A stretch of DNA of 13,747 nt, taken from the NCBI RefSeq assembly GCF_946885885.1, contig NZ_CAMPHN010000114.1:1-13747 (forward strand). The letters are read 5' to 3'. Made by a program: the position numbers and the translations under genes. The notes beneath the pieces are model-generated. The model was not told the origin of the DNA. It ran no database searches and saw only the letters and a program-made list of their open reading frames with translations. The stretch comes from an uncultured Pseudomonas sp. (lineage in GTDB: Bacteria; Pseudomonadota; Gammaproteobacteria; Pseudomonadales; Pseudomonadaceae). Positions 1 through 7,829 of the stretch are shown here, piece by piece (the first letter of the stretch is position 1; each line of letters begins with the position of its first letter).

Positions 1-3000
1 AGCTGCTGACCCAAGTGCGCGGCGGGCTGGCGATGATTCCGCTGACCCGCGCCGCGGATCTGCTCAATGCCTGCAACCGCTACATTCAAGAACAACTGCT
101 GGCGCGTAAGGCCGTCCCCAACTGGCAGAACCTCGACACCCTGGCCGACGCCATCACCAGCGTCGAGTACTACCTCGAGCGCCTGGCCGAAGACCATGCG
201 ACCCAGGGCGATATGATCCTCGACGTGGCCGAAGAAAGCCTGGAAAGCCTGGGTTATCCGCTCAAGGAAAAGCCGTCGATCCTCGACCGTATCGAGCCTT
301 CGGCAGAGTCGTTCTCGCCCCACGCCGACCCGCTGGACGAAATCGAAGTGCTCGCCGACGAACCCGTCGGAGGCCTTGTCGCCGATTTGCCGTTCGAGCC
401 GGAAGCACCGCTGACCGATCTACAAGCGTCGTCGCCAAGCGACGAATTCAGCAGTGAATTCGGCGAATTGAGCGATGAGATAACGCCCGCCGAGCAGGCG
501 CAGCCGGTCGCGGATGCCGGCTGGAGCGACCAGCCGCTGGAAGGCGAACTCGAACTCATCGATTTCAGTGCCGAGCCGATCGACACCGATTGGTCATTGG
601 CGTCCGAAACCGAAGCGGATCAAGCGTTGCCGCAGCCGCTCCCTGATGACACTTCGTTTGAAGCCCTCAGCCTGGATGAACTCGATGGCCCCATGACCTG
701 GGACGAAGCCGAGATCGCCGAGTTGGAGCTGCCGGACGTCGAATTGCCGAGCGCCCCAGTGGTCCCCGAGCAGCCAGCGGAAGCCGCCGACAAGCCGCTG
801 TCCATGGCCGATGTCATGGCCGTGCCCGTGCAGGCGATCAATCCGCCGGCCCATGACGTGCCGCCGAGCCTGTTGCCGCCACCCGCGGACGAAGAACCGA
901 TCGATGACGAATTGTTGGAAGTCTTTATCGAGGAAGTCGGCGAGGTGCTGGAAACCATCGCCGAATACATGCCGCGGTGGTTCGCCAACACCGACGACAG
1001 GGACGCCCTGGTAGAACTGCGGCGGGCCTTCCATACCCTCAAGGGCAGCGGGCGCATGGTGCGCGCGCTGATTATCGGCGAGCTGGGCTGGTCGATCGAA
1101 AATCTGCTCAATCGCGTGCTCGATCGCAGCATCGAACCGTCCGCCGAGGTGCAACAGGTGGTGGCCGATGTGGTGGCGTTGATGCCATCTCTGGTCGACG
1201 AATTCGCCGCCAAAGCGCAGCGCCAACGCGACGATGTCGATCGCCTGGCGGCCACCGCCTACGCGCTGGCCAAGGGGCAAGCGCGCCCAAAAACTGAAGC
1301 CTCGGTCGCCCAGGTAGCCGCGTCAGAGGGCATCGCCGAGGCTACCAAACAAGAGACCGCGGAAGGGCTCGATGACGAGCCCCTCGATAGCGAGCCTCTC
1401 GATCCGCAGTTGCTGGAGATTTTCCGCAACGAGGCCGAAACCCATCTCGATACCCTGGTGGGGTTCCTTGCTGATTGCGCGCAAGAACTGCCCCAGGCCA
1501 TCACCGATGACCTGCAACGCGCTCTGCATACGCTCAAAGGCAGCGCCTACATGGCCGGCATCGCGCCGGTGGCGGAAGTCGCCGCGCCGTTGGAGAAGCT
1601 GGTCAAAGAGTTCAAGGCCAACCTGATCCCCATGGATTTGGCCGAGGCCGAGTTGTTGAGCACGGCGGAAAAAATGATCCGCCAAGGCCTGTCTCAGCTG
1701 GAAAGCGAGCCACTCGCGCCGCTGGAGGGTTCCGCCGAATTCCTCAAACAGGTGCAAAAGCTCCATCACGACCGGCTGGATGCCGCCAAGGTCGGCCGCG
1801 AAAGCGAACAGGGCGAAACCCGCGACCCGCAACTGATCGGCATCTTCCTCGCCGAGGGCATGGATATCCTGCTCGATGCCGAGGATTTGCTGAAACGCTG
1901 GCGCGAGCACCCATCCGAGCGGCAAGAACTGAGCGCGCTGCTGGAAGAGCTGACGACCCTGAGCCGCGGCGCCGAGATGGCCGAGTTACCGCAGATCGAT
2001 GAGCTCTGCGAGGGTTTACTGGACCTCTACGGCGCGGTCGAAGAAGGCAGTCTGGCGGTTAGCGAGCGCTTCTTCAGCGAGGCTGAACAGGCCCACGAAG
2101 CCTTGATCAGCATGATGGATCAAGTCGCTGCCGGCCTGCAGGTCAGTGCCCGTCCCGAGCGCGTCGCCGCCTTGCGCAACTTGCTCGACGAAGCGCTGGA
2201 TCCGGGTAAGTTGGCCTTGCTGTCGAGCGATGGCCAGGGCGGTATCGAGATCGTCGAACTGGACGCCGCCACTGCCGCGCTGCAGGAAACGCAATGGCCG
2301 GGCGAAGATAACGGCGTGGATGACAGCGAAGAGATCGAGTTGGCGCCACTCGCCGAACCGGCTTTCGAAGCACCGCAAGCCTCGGCCCATGACGCACTCG
2401 ACGCCGAAATGGTGGAAATTTTCCTCGAAGAGGCGGTGGATATCCTCGAAAGTGCGGGCCAGGCGCTGGAGCGCTGGTTGGCTGAGCCGGACAACAAGGC
2501 CGCACTGTCTTCCCTGCAACGCGATCTGCACACCCTCAAAGGGGGCGCGCGGATGGCCGAAATACGCCCCATTGGCGATCTCGCCCACGAGCTCGAGTCG
2601 CTCTACGAGGGTCTGGTGGACCGGCGTTATGGTTACTCCCCGCTGCTGGCCGGCCTGTTGCAACAGAGTCACGATCGTTTGGCGGTGCTGCTCGACCAGC
2701 TGCAACAGCGGGTTCCCCTGGACCAGCCGCTGGAGTTGATCGAGGCGATCCGCAGCTTCCGCCAAGGCGGCGAGCCGAGCTTGCCGGTCGTCAACGAGCC
2801 GGACGATGCTGCCCCCGAAGCCGAAGCCGAAGCCGAAGCCGAAGCCGAAGCCGAAGCCGAAGCCGAAGCGTCGGCGGAACTGGCCGAGCTTGATTGGCAG
2901 CCCGAACAAGATAATTCGCCGGAGATCGAATCGCCGCCCTTGGCCGAGGTCGAGGATGAACTCGACCTGAGCGAGTTGGACGAGCAGCAGGATGATCTGG

Positions 3001-5933
3001 CCGAGGCCCCGGCACTGCCGGAGGCAAGCGAACCCGCGGACGAGCACCTGGCCGAAGCCGAGCCGGCAGCGCGAGCGGCCGATGACGAGCGCGATCCCGA
3101 ACTGGTGGAAATCTTCCTCGAGGAAGGCTTCGACATCGCCGAAAGCTCCGCTGCGGCCTTGCAGCGCTGGATGGATGATGTCGATAACAGCCTGGAGCTG
3201 GAAGCGCTGCAACGCGATCTGCACACGCTCAAGGGCGGCGCGCGGATGGCGGAAATTCGCCAGATCGGCGATCTGGCGCACGAGCTGGAGTTTCTCTACG
3301 AGGGGCTTGGCCAGGGGCGTCTGCGTGCCAGCCAGGAGCTGTTCGCGCTGTTACAGGCCTGCCATGACCGTTTGACGGAAATGCTCGAAGCGGTGCGCGG
3401 CAATGCCGCCATTCCCGATGGTGAGGCGCTGATCGCAACCATCAAGCGCTTTCGCGCCAACCCCGACGAGCAGTTGAGCGTGCCGTCCTCGGTGCAGCTC
3501 AAGGCGGTGGCCGAAAGCGCTGACGAACCCGAGAGCCAAGGCGACGACGATACAGAATCGGAAATCCTCGATATCTTCATGGAGGAGGCCGACGAGCTGC
3601 TGGAAGCCATGGAAATGGCTATCGGCCGCTGGGAAGGCAACCGCGAAGACACCGCGGCAATCGATGACATGCTGCGCATTCTGCATACCCTCAAAGGTGG
3701 TGCGCGTCTGGCCGGGCAGAAGCGCCTGGGGGATTTGACCCACGATTTCGAGCAGCACTTGACCGAAGCGCAGAACCAGGGCGCGCCCTGGCCGGAAAGC
3801 ATATTCGTCGATGTGCAGTCGGCATTCGACGGGCTGCAAAAAGAAACCGATCAATTACGCCAGCGCCTGCAAAACAGCCTGGTCGGCGATGGGCCGAGCG
3901 GCCCCGCCAGCGCGCCCGAAGCCACGACCCAGGTCAGCTTGGCGACGCCGATAGTGGCCGCGGCCAGCGCCGCGCCTGCCGAAGAGCTGGTGACCAAAGT
4001 GTTGCCGTTCGTGCGCCGTGCTCAGGAAGCGGCGCAAGAAGCCGCCTCCCGCCGTGCGCCGCAAGAGCTGGTCAAGGTGCCGGCGGAGCTGCTCGAAGGC
4101 CTGGTCAACCTGGCCGGTGAGACCTCGATCTTTCGCGGTCGTGTCGAGCAGCAAGTCAGCGACTTCGGCTTCACCCTCAGCGAAATGGACGCCACCATCG
4201 ACCGGGTGCGCGACCAACTGCGCCGTCTGGATACCGAAACCCAGGCGCAGATTCTCAGCCGTTATCAGGCCGAGGCCGAGCGGGCCGGTTACGAGGATTT
4301 CGATCCGCTGGAAATGGACCGCCATTCGCACCTGCAGCAGCTATCGCGGGCGCTCTTCGAGTCGGCGTCCGACTTGCTCGACCTGAAGGAAACCCTGGCC
4401 GCGCGTAACCGCGATGCCGAAACCCTGTTACTGCAACAGGCGCGGGTCAATACCGAACTGCAAGAAGGCCTGATGCGTACGCGCATGGTGCCTTTCGACC
4501 GCCTGGTGCCGCGTTTGCGGCGGATCGTCCGGCAGATCGCCGGCGAACTGGGTAAGCAGGTCGATTTCGTCGTCGGCAACGCCGAAGGCGAGATGGACCG
4601 TACCGTGCTCGAGCGCATAGTCGCGCCTCTCGAGCACATGCTGCGCAATGCCGTCGACCATGGCATCGAACCCGCCGCGGTGCGCCGCGCCGCCGGCAAG
4701 CCGGAACAGGGCAGCGTGCGCTTGAGCCTGGGTCGTGAGGGCGGCGATATCGTCCTGACGCTGTCCGACGACGGCGGCGGCATCAAGCTCGAAGCGGTGC
4801 GCCGCAAGGCCATCGAACGCGGCATGATGGATGAAGACTCGGATCTGACCGATCACGAAGTGCTGCAATTCATCCTCGAGGCCGGTTTCTCCACTGCCGA
4901 GAAAATCACCCAGATTTCCGGTCGTGGCGTGGGCATGGACGTGGTGCACTCCGAGGTCAAACAGCTCGGTGGCTCGATGAGCATCGATTCGAACCTCGGC
5001 GTCGGCACCACCTTCCGTATTCGCCTGCCGTTCACCGTATCGATCAACCGCGCCCTGATGGTGTTGTCCGGCGAAGACCTCTACGCCATTCCGTTGAATA
5101 CCATCGAAGGTATCGTGCGGGTTTCGCCCTACGAGCTCGAAGCCTATTACGCCCCCGATGCGCCGCGTTTCGAATACGCCGGGCAAGCCTACGAATTGCG
5201 CTATCTCGGCGACCTGCTGAACAACGGGCAGCAACCCAAACTGGTCGGACAGAGCCTGCCGTTGCCGGTGATTCTGGTGCGTTCGAGCGAACACGCGGTC
5301 GCGGTGCAGGTCGACTCCCTGGCCGGCTCGCGGGAAATCGTGGTGAAGAGCCTCGGTCCGCAGTTCGCCGGGGTGCATGGCATCTCGGGCGCGACCATCC
5401 TCGGCGACGGCCGCGTGGTGGTGATTCTCGATCTGCTGGCGACCATCCGTGTGCTGCACGCCCACCAGTTGAATCAGACGTTACCGCGGATGCTGGCCAA
5501 GACCGCGACCGCCGAGGAAATCGAAGCGGATCGGCCGACTCTGGTCATGGTGGTCGACGACTCGGTCACCGTGCGCAAGGTCACCAGCCGACTGCTCGAG
5601 CGTAACGGCATGAACGTGCTGACGGCCAAGGACGGTGTCGATGCTATCGCCCAGTTGCAGGAGCACAAACCCGACATCATGTTGCTGGACATCGAGATGC
5701 CGCGTATGGACGGCTTCGAAGTCGCCACCCTGGTGCGCCACGACGAACGCCTGAAGGATCTGCCGATTATCATGATCACATCGCGTACCGGTGAGAAACA
5801 CCGCGAGCGGGCGATGGCCATCGGAGTCAACGACTACCTCGGCAAGCCGTATCAAGAGTCGCTGCTACTCGAACTCATTGGACAACTGGTGAACCGCCAC
5901 TCGGCCGATAGCCATCCGGATAAACGCCCATGA
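1..5933 (+). CDS. chpA: ChpA: hybrid histidine kinase of the Pil-Chp system with multiple phosphotransfer domains (5' end missing)
   Basis: CheA-like kinase that relays phosphate to pilus response regulators controlling twitching motility. The frame is open from base 3, so the N-terminus lies outside; the P. aeruginosa protein is about 2,470 residues. Counting from the GTG at base 15, canonical HPt histidines (HTLKG motif) lie at residues 340, 505, 839, 1070 and 1224, separated by acidic linkers. A histidine-less domain has Thr at 647, and another is cut by the window edge (Thr codon 9-11). The kinase core follows: dimerisation region from about 1353, ATPase N box at N1545, DDGGG at 1585, GRGVGMDVV at 1636. 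A CheW-like domain spans about 1676-1820. A C-terminal receiver has acidic pair D1848/D1849, phospho-acceptor D1892, T1922 and K1944. The stop overlaps the chpB start as ATGA. The GTG at 15 is not a true start, because the preceding codons continue the domain. Confidence 0.95.
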   Translation, partial: LLTQVRGGLAMIPLTRAADLLNACNRYIQEQLLARKAVPNWQNLDTLADAITSVEYYLERLAEDHATQGDMILDVAEESLESLGYPLKEKPSILDRIEPSAESFSPHADPLDEIEVLADEPVGGLVADLPFEPEAPLTDLQASSPSDEFSSEFGELSDEITPAEQAQPVADAGWSDQPLEGELELIDFSAEPIDTDWSLASETEADQALPQPLPDDTSFEALSLDELDGPMTWDEAEIAELELPDVELPSAPVVPEQPAEAADKPLSMADVMAVPVQAINPPAHDVPPSLLPPPADEEPIDDELLEVFIEEVGEVLETIAEYMPRWFANTDDRDALVELRRAFHTLKGSGRMVRALIIGELGWSIENLLNRVLDRSIEPSAEVQQVVADVVALMPSLVDEFAAKAQRQRDDVDRLAATAYALAKGQARPKTEASVAQVAASEGIAEATKQETAEGLDDEPLDSEPLDPQLLEIFRNEAETHLDTLVGFLADCAQELPQAITDDLQRALHTLKGSAYMAGIAPVAEVAAPLEKLVKEFKANLIPMDLAEAELLSTAEKMIRQGLSQLESEPLAPLEGSAEFLKQVQKLHHDRLDAAKVGRESEQGETRDPQLIGIFLAEGMDILLDAEDLLKRWREHPSERQELSALLEELTTLSRGAEMAELPQIDELCEGLLDLYGAVEEGSLAVSERFFSEAEQAHEALISMMDQVAAGLQVSARPERVAALRNLLDEALDPGKLALLSSDGQGGIEIVELDAATAALQETQWPGEDNGVDDSEEIELAPLAEPAFEAPQASAHDALDAEMVEIFLEEAVDILESAGQALERWLAEPDNKAALSSLQRDLHTLKGGARMAEIRPIGDLAHELESLYEGLVDRRYGYSPLLAGLLQQSHDRLAVLLDQLQQRVPLDQPLELIEAIRSFRQGGEPSLPVVNEPDDAAPEAEAEAEAEAEAEAEAEASAELAELDWQPEQDNSPEIESPPLAEVEDELDLSELDEQQDDLAEAPALPEASEPADEHLAEAEPAARAADDERDPELVEIFLEEGFDIAESSAAALQRWMDDVDNSLELEALQRDLHTLKGGARMAEIRQIGDLAHELEFLYEGLGQGRLRASQELFALLQACHDRLTEMLEAVRGNAAIPDGEALIATIKRFRANPDEQLSVPSSVQLKAVAESADEPESQGDDDTESEILDIFMEEADELLEAMEMAIGRWEGNREDTAAIDDMLRILHTLKGGARLAGQKRLGDLTHDFEQHLTEAQNQGAPWPESIFVDVQSAFDGLQKETDQLRQRLQNSLVGDGPSGPASAPEATTQVSLATPIVAAASAAPAEELVTKVLPFVRRAQEAAQEAASRRAPQELVKVPAELLEGLVNLAGETSIFRGRVEQQVSDFGFTLSEMDATIDRVRDQLRRLDTETQAQILSRYQAEAERAGYEDFDPLEMDRHSHLQQLSRALFESASDLLDLKETLAARNRDAETLLLQQARVNTELQEGLMRTRMVPFDRLVPRLRRIVRQIAGELGKQVDFVVGNAEGEMDRTVLERIVAPLEHMLRNAVDHGIEPAAVRRAAGKPEQGSVRLSLGREGGDIVLTLSDDGGGIKLEAVRRKAIERGMMDEDSDLTDHEVLQFILEAGFSTAEKITQISGRGVGMDVVHSEVKQLGGSMSIDSNLGVGTTFRIRLPFTVSINRALMVLSGEDLYAIPLNTIEGIVRVSPYELEAYYAPDAPRFEYAGQAYELRYLGDLLNNGQQPKLVGQSLPLPVILVRSSEHAVAVQVDSLAGSREIVVKSLGPQFAGVHGISGATILGDGRVVVILDLLATIRVLHAHQLNQTLPRMLAKTATAEEIEADRPTLVMVVDDSVTVRKVTSRLLERNGMNVLTAKDGVDAIAQLQEHKPDIMLLDIEMPRMDGFEVATLVRHDERLKDLPIIMITSRTGEKHRERAMAIGVNDYLGKPYQESLLLELIGQLVNRHSADSHPDKRP
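2514..2615 (+). repeat. HPt module copy 1 of a near-identical pair within chpA
   Basis: These 34 codons surround phospho-acceptor H839 and match the 34 codons at 3207-3308 at 32 of 34 residues; only Pro/Gln and Ser/Phe differ. The nucleotide sequences are also close, differing mostly at third positions. The copies are 693 bases (231 codons) apart. Similarity extends upstream through the VEIFLEE segment, which points to an internal duplication of a whole HPt domain plus linker. Confidence 0.9.
2815..2868 (+). repeat. Nine tandem copies of the hexamer CCGAAG inside chpA
   Basis: The hexamer repeats perfectly nine times and encodes a (Glu-Ala)9 run in the acidic linker between two HPt domains of ChpA. 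The unit is six bases, so gain or loss of copies keeps the frame and only changes linker length. Slippage-driven length variation between strains is an inference. Confidence 0.95.
3207..3308 (+). repeat. HPt module copy 2 of the near-identical pair within chpA
   Basis: Second copy of the HPt segment described at 2514-2615, centred on phospho-acceptor H1070. The two copies flank the acidic Glu-Ala linker. Confidence 0.9.
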
Positions 5934-6949
5934 CAGATAAAGCCGCCGCACGTATTGCGGTCATCGCCGATACCTCGTTGCAGCGCCATGTGTTGCAACA
6001 GGCTTTGACCAGCAGTGGTTATCACGTGGTACTCAATAGCGACCCGGCGCGTTTGGACGAAGACGTCCTCGGCGCTTGCGAGACCGATCTGTGGCTGGTC
6101 GACCTGGCGCTTTCGGAAGATTCGCCGCTGGTCGACAGCTTGATGGAGCGGGCCAGCGCGCCAGTGCTGTTCGGCGAGGGCCATGCCCCCGAGCGCCATT
6201 CGGAGAATTACCCGCGGTGGGAGCGGCGCCTGTTCGGCAAGCTGAAAAAGCTGGTCGGCGACCCCTCCCTGGCGATCGGGCCGAGCCTGCAGGCTTTGCT
6301 CGACGACACTTCGCGTCCGCCTCGCCTGGATCTCCCGGAAACATTGGCGGCAACCCCGTTGACGGCCGGCGAGCCGGCGCGCCAGGTGTGGCTGCTGGCC
6401 GCGTCCCTGGGCGGCCCGGAGGCGGTGAAAGAGTTTCTCGACGCCTTGCCCGGCGGCTTGCCGGTGGGTTTCGTCTACGCCCAGCATATCGACGCCAGCT
6501 TCGAGGCGGCTTTGCCGCAGGCGGTGGGCCGGCATAGCCAATGGCATGTCAATGCGGCGCGGCATGGCGATCCGGTGCGTTGCGGCGAAGTGGTGGTGGC
6601 GCCTATCGCTTCCGAGCTGAACTTCAACGACGAGGGTGCCATGCAGCTTACCGGCCGGCCTTGGCCGGAGCCCTATAGTCCGTCGATCGATCAGATGATG
6701 CTCAACCTGGCGCAGCATTTCGCCGGGCTCTGTGGGGTGATCGCCTTCAGCGGCATGGGCAGCGACGGCAGTGCCGCCGCGGCATACGTCCGCCGTCAGG
6801 GCGGTCTGATCTGGACCCAGCGTGCCGATACCTGCGCCGCGCCGAGCATGCCCGACAACCTACGCGAAGGCGGCTACAGCAACCATAGCGGCGACCCCCG
6901 CGAGCTGGCTGCGGCACTGGTCAGCCACCTGGCCGAGCAGTGTAGTTAA
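5930..6949 (+). CDS. chpB: ChpB: CheB-type protein-glutamate methylesterase
   Basis: A 339-residue cytoplasmic enzyme expected to demethylate the pilus chemoreceptor PilJ, opposing the methyltransferase PilK. The C-terminal half has the CheB catalytic motifs: S159 in AASLGGP, H186 in AQHID and D279 in GMGSDG, matching the Ser-His-Asp triad of the family. The N-terminal 110 residues have the length and hydrophobic pattern of a receiver domain but are degenerate. Only one acidic residue (D14) sits where an acidic pair is usual. D58 in LWLVDLAL could be the phospho-acceptor, and the usual switch Thr/Ser and Lys are not clear. The start ATG overlaps the chpA stop, indicating translational coupling. 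chpC begins 34 bases after its stop. The identity is supported by both motifs and position. Confidence 0.93.
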   Translation: MTDKAAARIAVIADTSLQRHVLQQALTSSGYHVVLNSDPARLDEDVLGACETDLWLVDLALSEDSPLVDSLMERASAPVLFGEGHAPERHSENYPRWERRLFGKLKKLVGDPSLAIGPSLQALLDDTSRPPRLDLPETLAATPLTAGEPARQVWLLAASLGGPEAVKEFLDALPGGLPVGFVYAQHIDASFEAALPQAVGRHSQWHVNAARHGDPVRCGEVVVAPIASELNFNDEGAMQLTGRPWPEPYSPSIDQMMLNLAQHFAGLCGVIAFSGMGSDGSAAAAYVRRQGGLIWTQRADTCAAPSMPDNLREGGYSNHSGDPRELAAALVSHLAEQCS

Positions 6950-6983
6950 CTTCGGGCCATCGCCCCGCATAGGATGTTTTTCA

Positions 6984-7454
6984 ATGAGCAAAGCCGTCGC
7001 CACCCCGAACGCCGTGAACAGCCTGACCAGCTTGATGGTGCCATTGGCCGATCGCCTGCTACTGCTGCCGAACGTGGCGATCGCCGAATTGATCCCCTAC
7101 CGGGCACCGCAAACCAGCGAAGGCATGCCGAGTTGGTTTCTCGGGCAGATCGCCTGGCGCGATCTGCGTTTGCCGCTGTTGTCGTTCGAGGCCGCTTCCG
7201 GCGGGCACAGCGAGGTTTCGGCGGATGCGCGGATCGCGGTGATCAACGCTCTGGGTGGCCGGCCGGCGGTGAAATTTATCGCCCTGCTGGTGCAAGGTAT
7301 TCCCCGCTCGATCAAGGTCGGTCCCGACCTGCAGCATGCCGGCGTGCATTTGGAACCTCTGGAGCTGGAGGCGGTGAGCATCGGCGAAGAAGTGCTGAAA
7401 ATTCCCGACCTGATCGGTCTGGAGCAGATGCTCGCGGATGCCGGATTGATCTAA
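6984..7454 (+). CDS. chpC: ChpC: CheW-like chemotaxis adaptor
   Basis: A 156-residue CheW-domain protein, predicted to couple a chemoreceptor to the ChpA kinase as a second adaptor beside PilI. I see a single CheW fold pattern: a first strand block at residues 15-40 (LMVPLADRLLLLPNVAIAEL), the conserved WFLGQIAWRDLRLPLLSFE stretch at 51-69, then VINALGG and FIALLVQGIP around 87-107. There is no second domain. I chose the ATG at 6984 because AGGA at 6971-6974 precedes it at a workable distance and the protein then begins like a typical short CheW homologue; the open frame runs further upstream into chpB. It is the last gene of the operon in this window. In P. aeruginosa the AraC-type chpD and LysE-type chpE follow, but here a small repeat element does. 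Confidence 0.9.
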   Translation: MSKAVATPNAVNSLTSLMVPLADRLLLLPNVAIAELIPYRAPQTSEGMPSWFLGQIAWRDLRLPLLSFEAASGGHSEVSADARIAVINALGGRPAVKFIALLVQGIPRSIKVGPDLQHAGVHLEPLELEAVSIGEEVLKIPDLIGLEQMLADAGLI

Positions 7455-7497
7455 GCCGCAAGGCCCTAGGGTCTGTTGCCATTTCAGCGCAAGCCGC

Positions 7498-7597
7498 GTT
7501 GCCGCGAAAAATCTCGCCAAGCTAGGCGTAGGACGCAGGTAATGGTTGTTCCCTTGCCAAGTCCTACAACAACGCATGGCGAGATTTTCCGCGCAAC
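7498..7597. repeat. Internal hairpin A of the MITE-like element
   Basis: Arm 7498-7519 pairs with 7577-7597: five base pairs (GTTGC), a small internal loop, then twelve base pairs (AAAATCTCGCCA). A second stem further in pairs GTAGGAC (7528-7534) with GTCCTAC (7561-7567). Confidence 0.8.
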
Positions 7598-7604
7598 CCG
7601 TAGG

Positions 7605-7704
7605 GCCGGGCCTGTTTTAGCGCGATGCTGCGTTTCTCGACGCTCATTTGGAACGACCAAACCTCGCGTCTCGTGCCTTGCCTCGCGCTAAAACAGGCTC
7701 CGGC
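7605..7704. repeat. Internal hairpin B of the MITE-like element
   Basis: CCTGTTTTAGCGCGA at 7611-7625 and its perfect reverse complement at 7683-7697 form a 15-bp stem. The stem extends outward through GCCGG with one bulged base. Inside, GACGC/GCGTC and TTTGG/CCAAA can pair further. With hairpin A and the terminal repeats, the whole element could fold as a three-way junction in single-stranded DNA or RNA. Confidence 0.8.
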
Positions 7705-7736
7705 GCGGTCGCGATGAAACGGCAACAGACCCTAGG

Positions 7737-7792
7737 CAAACAAAAGCCCCGGTCGCCGCGCCCTCCTGGGAGGGCTGGGCGCCGGGGCTTTG
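7737..7792 (-). terminator. Intrinsic terminator of the symporter gene
   Basis: AAAGCCCCGG at 7743-7752 pairs with CCGGGGCTTT at 7782-7791, with further GC pairing inside (CCCTCC/GGAGGG type). Read on the minus strand, the stem ends in CTTTTGTTT, a U-rich tail, about 40 bases after the symporter stop codon. On the plus strand the T run is only three bases, so it should act mainly for the minus-strand gene. Confidence 0.85.
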
Positions 7793-7829
7793 TCATGGCA
7801 ACCGGGCGGTTGCCATGCACTGGAGCCAC

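Larger units (their letters stand above)
7465..7736. mobile_element. MITE-like element with 26-bp terminal inverted repeats and two internal hairpins
   Basis: The ends 7465-7490 and 7711-7736 are inverted copies that match at 24 of 26 positions; the outer part reads CCTAGGGTCTGTTGCC. Between them are two long hairpins (7498-7597 and 7605-7704). No open frame of any credibility lies inside. The CTAG at each outer end is palindromic and could be a 4-bp target duplication or part of the repeat. Size, structure and lack of coding fit a non-autonomous miniature element mobilised in trans by a transposase. I do not recognise the family; IS5-group elements prefer YTAR targets, which CTAG fits, but that is only a hint. 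It sits 10 bases after the chpC stop. Confidence 0.75.

Noticed and set aside
15..17. GTG at base 15 as the real start of chpA
   Set aside because: The frame stays open to the window edge, and the codons before it continue a phosphotransfer domain. The known protein has several hundred more N-terminal residues.
2016..3281. 421-codon minus-strand open frame inside chpA
   Set aside because: It lies wholly inside chpA, which has clear domains here. The long Phe-Gly run in it is simply the reverse reading of the CCGAAG repeat.
4428..5465. 345-codon minus-strand open frame inside chpA
   Set aside because: It lies opposite the ATPase and CheW domains of ChpA and is explained by high third-position GC.
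7465..7736. Integron attC-like recombination site
   Set aside because: The arms begin GTTGCC and end GGCAAC, the opposite orientation to the RYYYAAC...GTTRRRY core sites of attC. No integrase or cassette is nearby.
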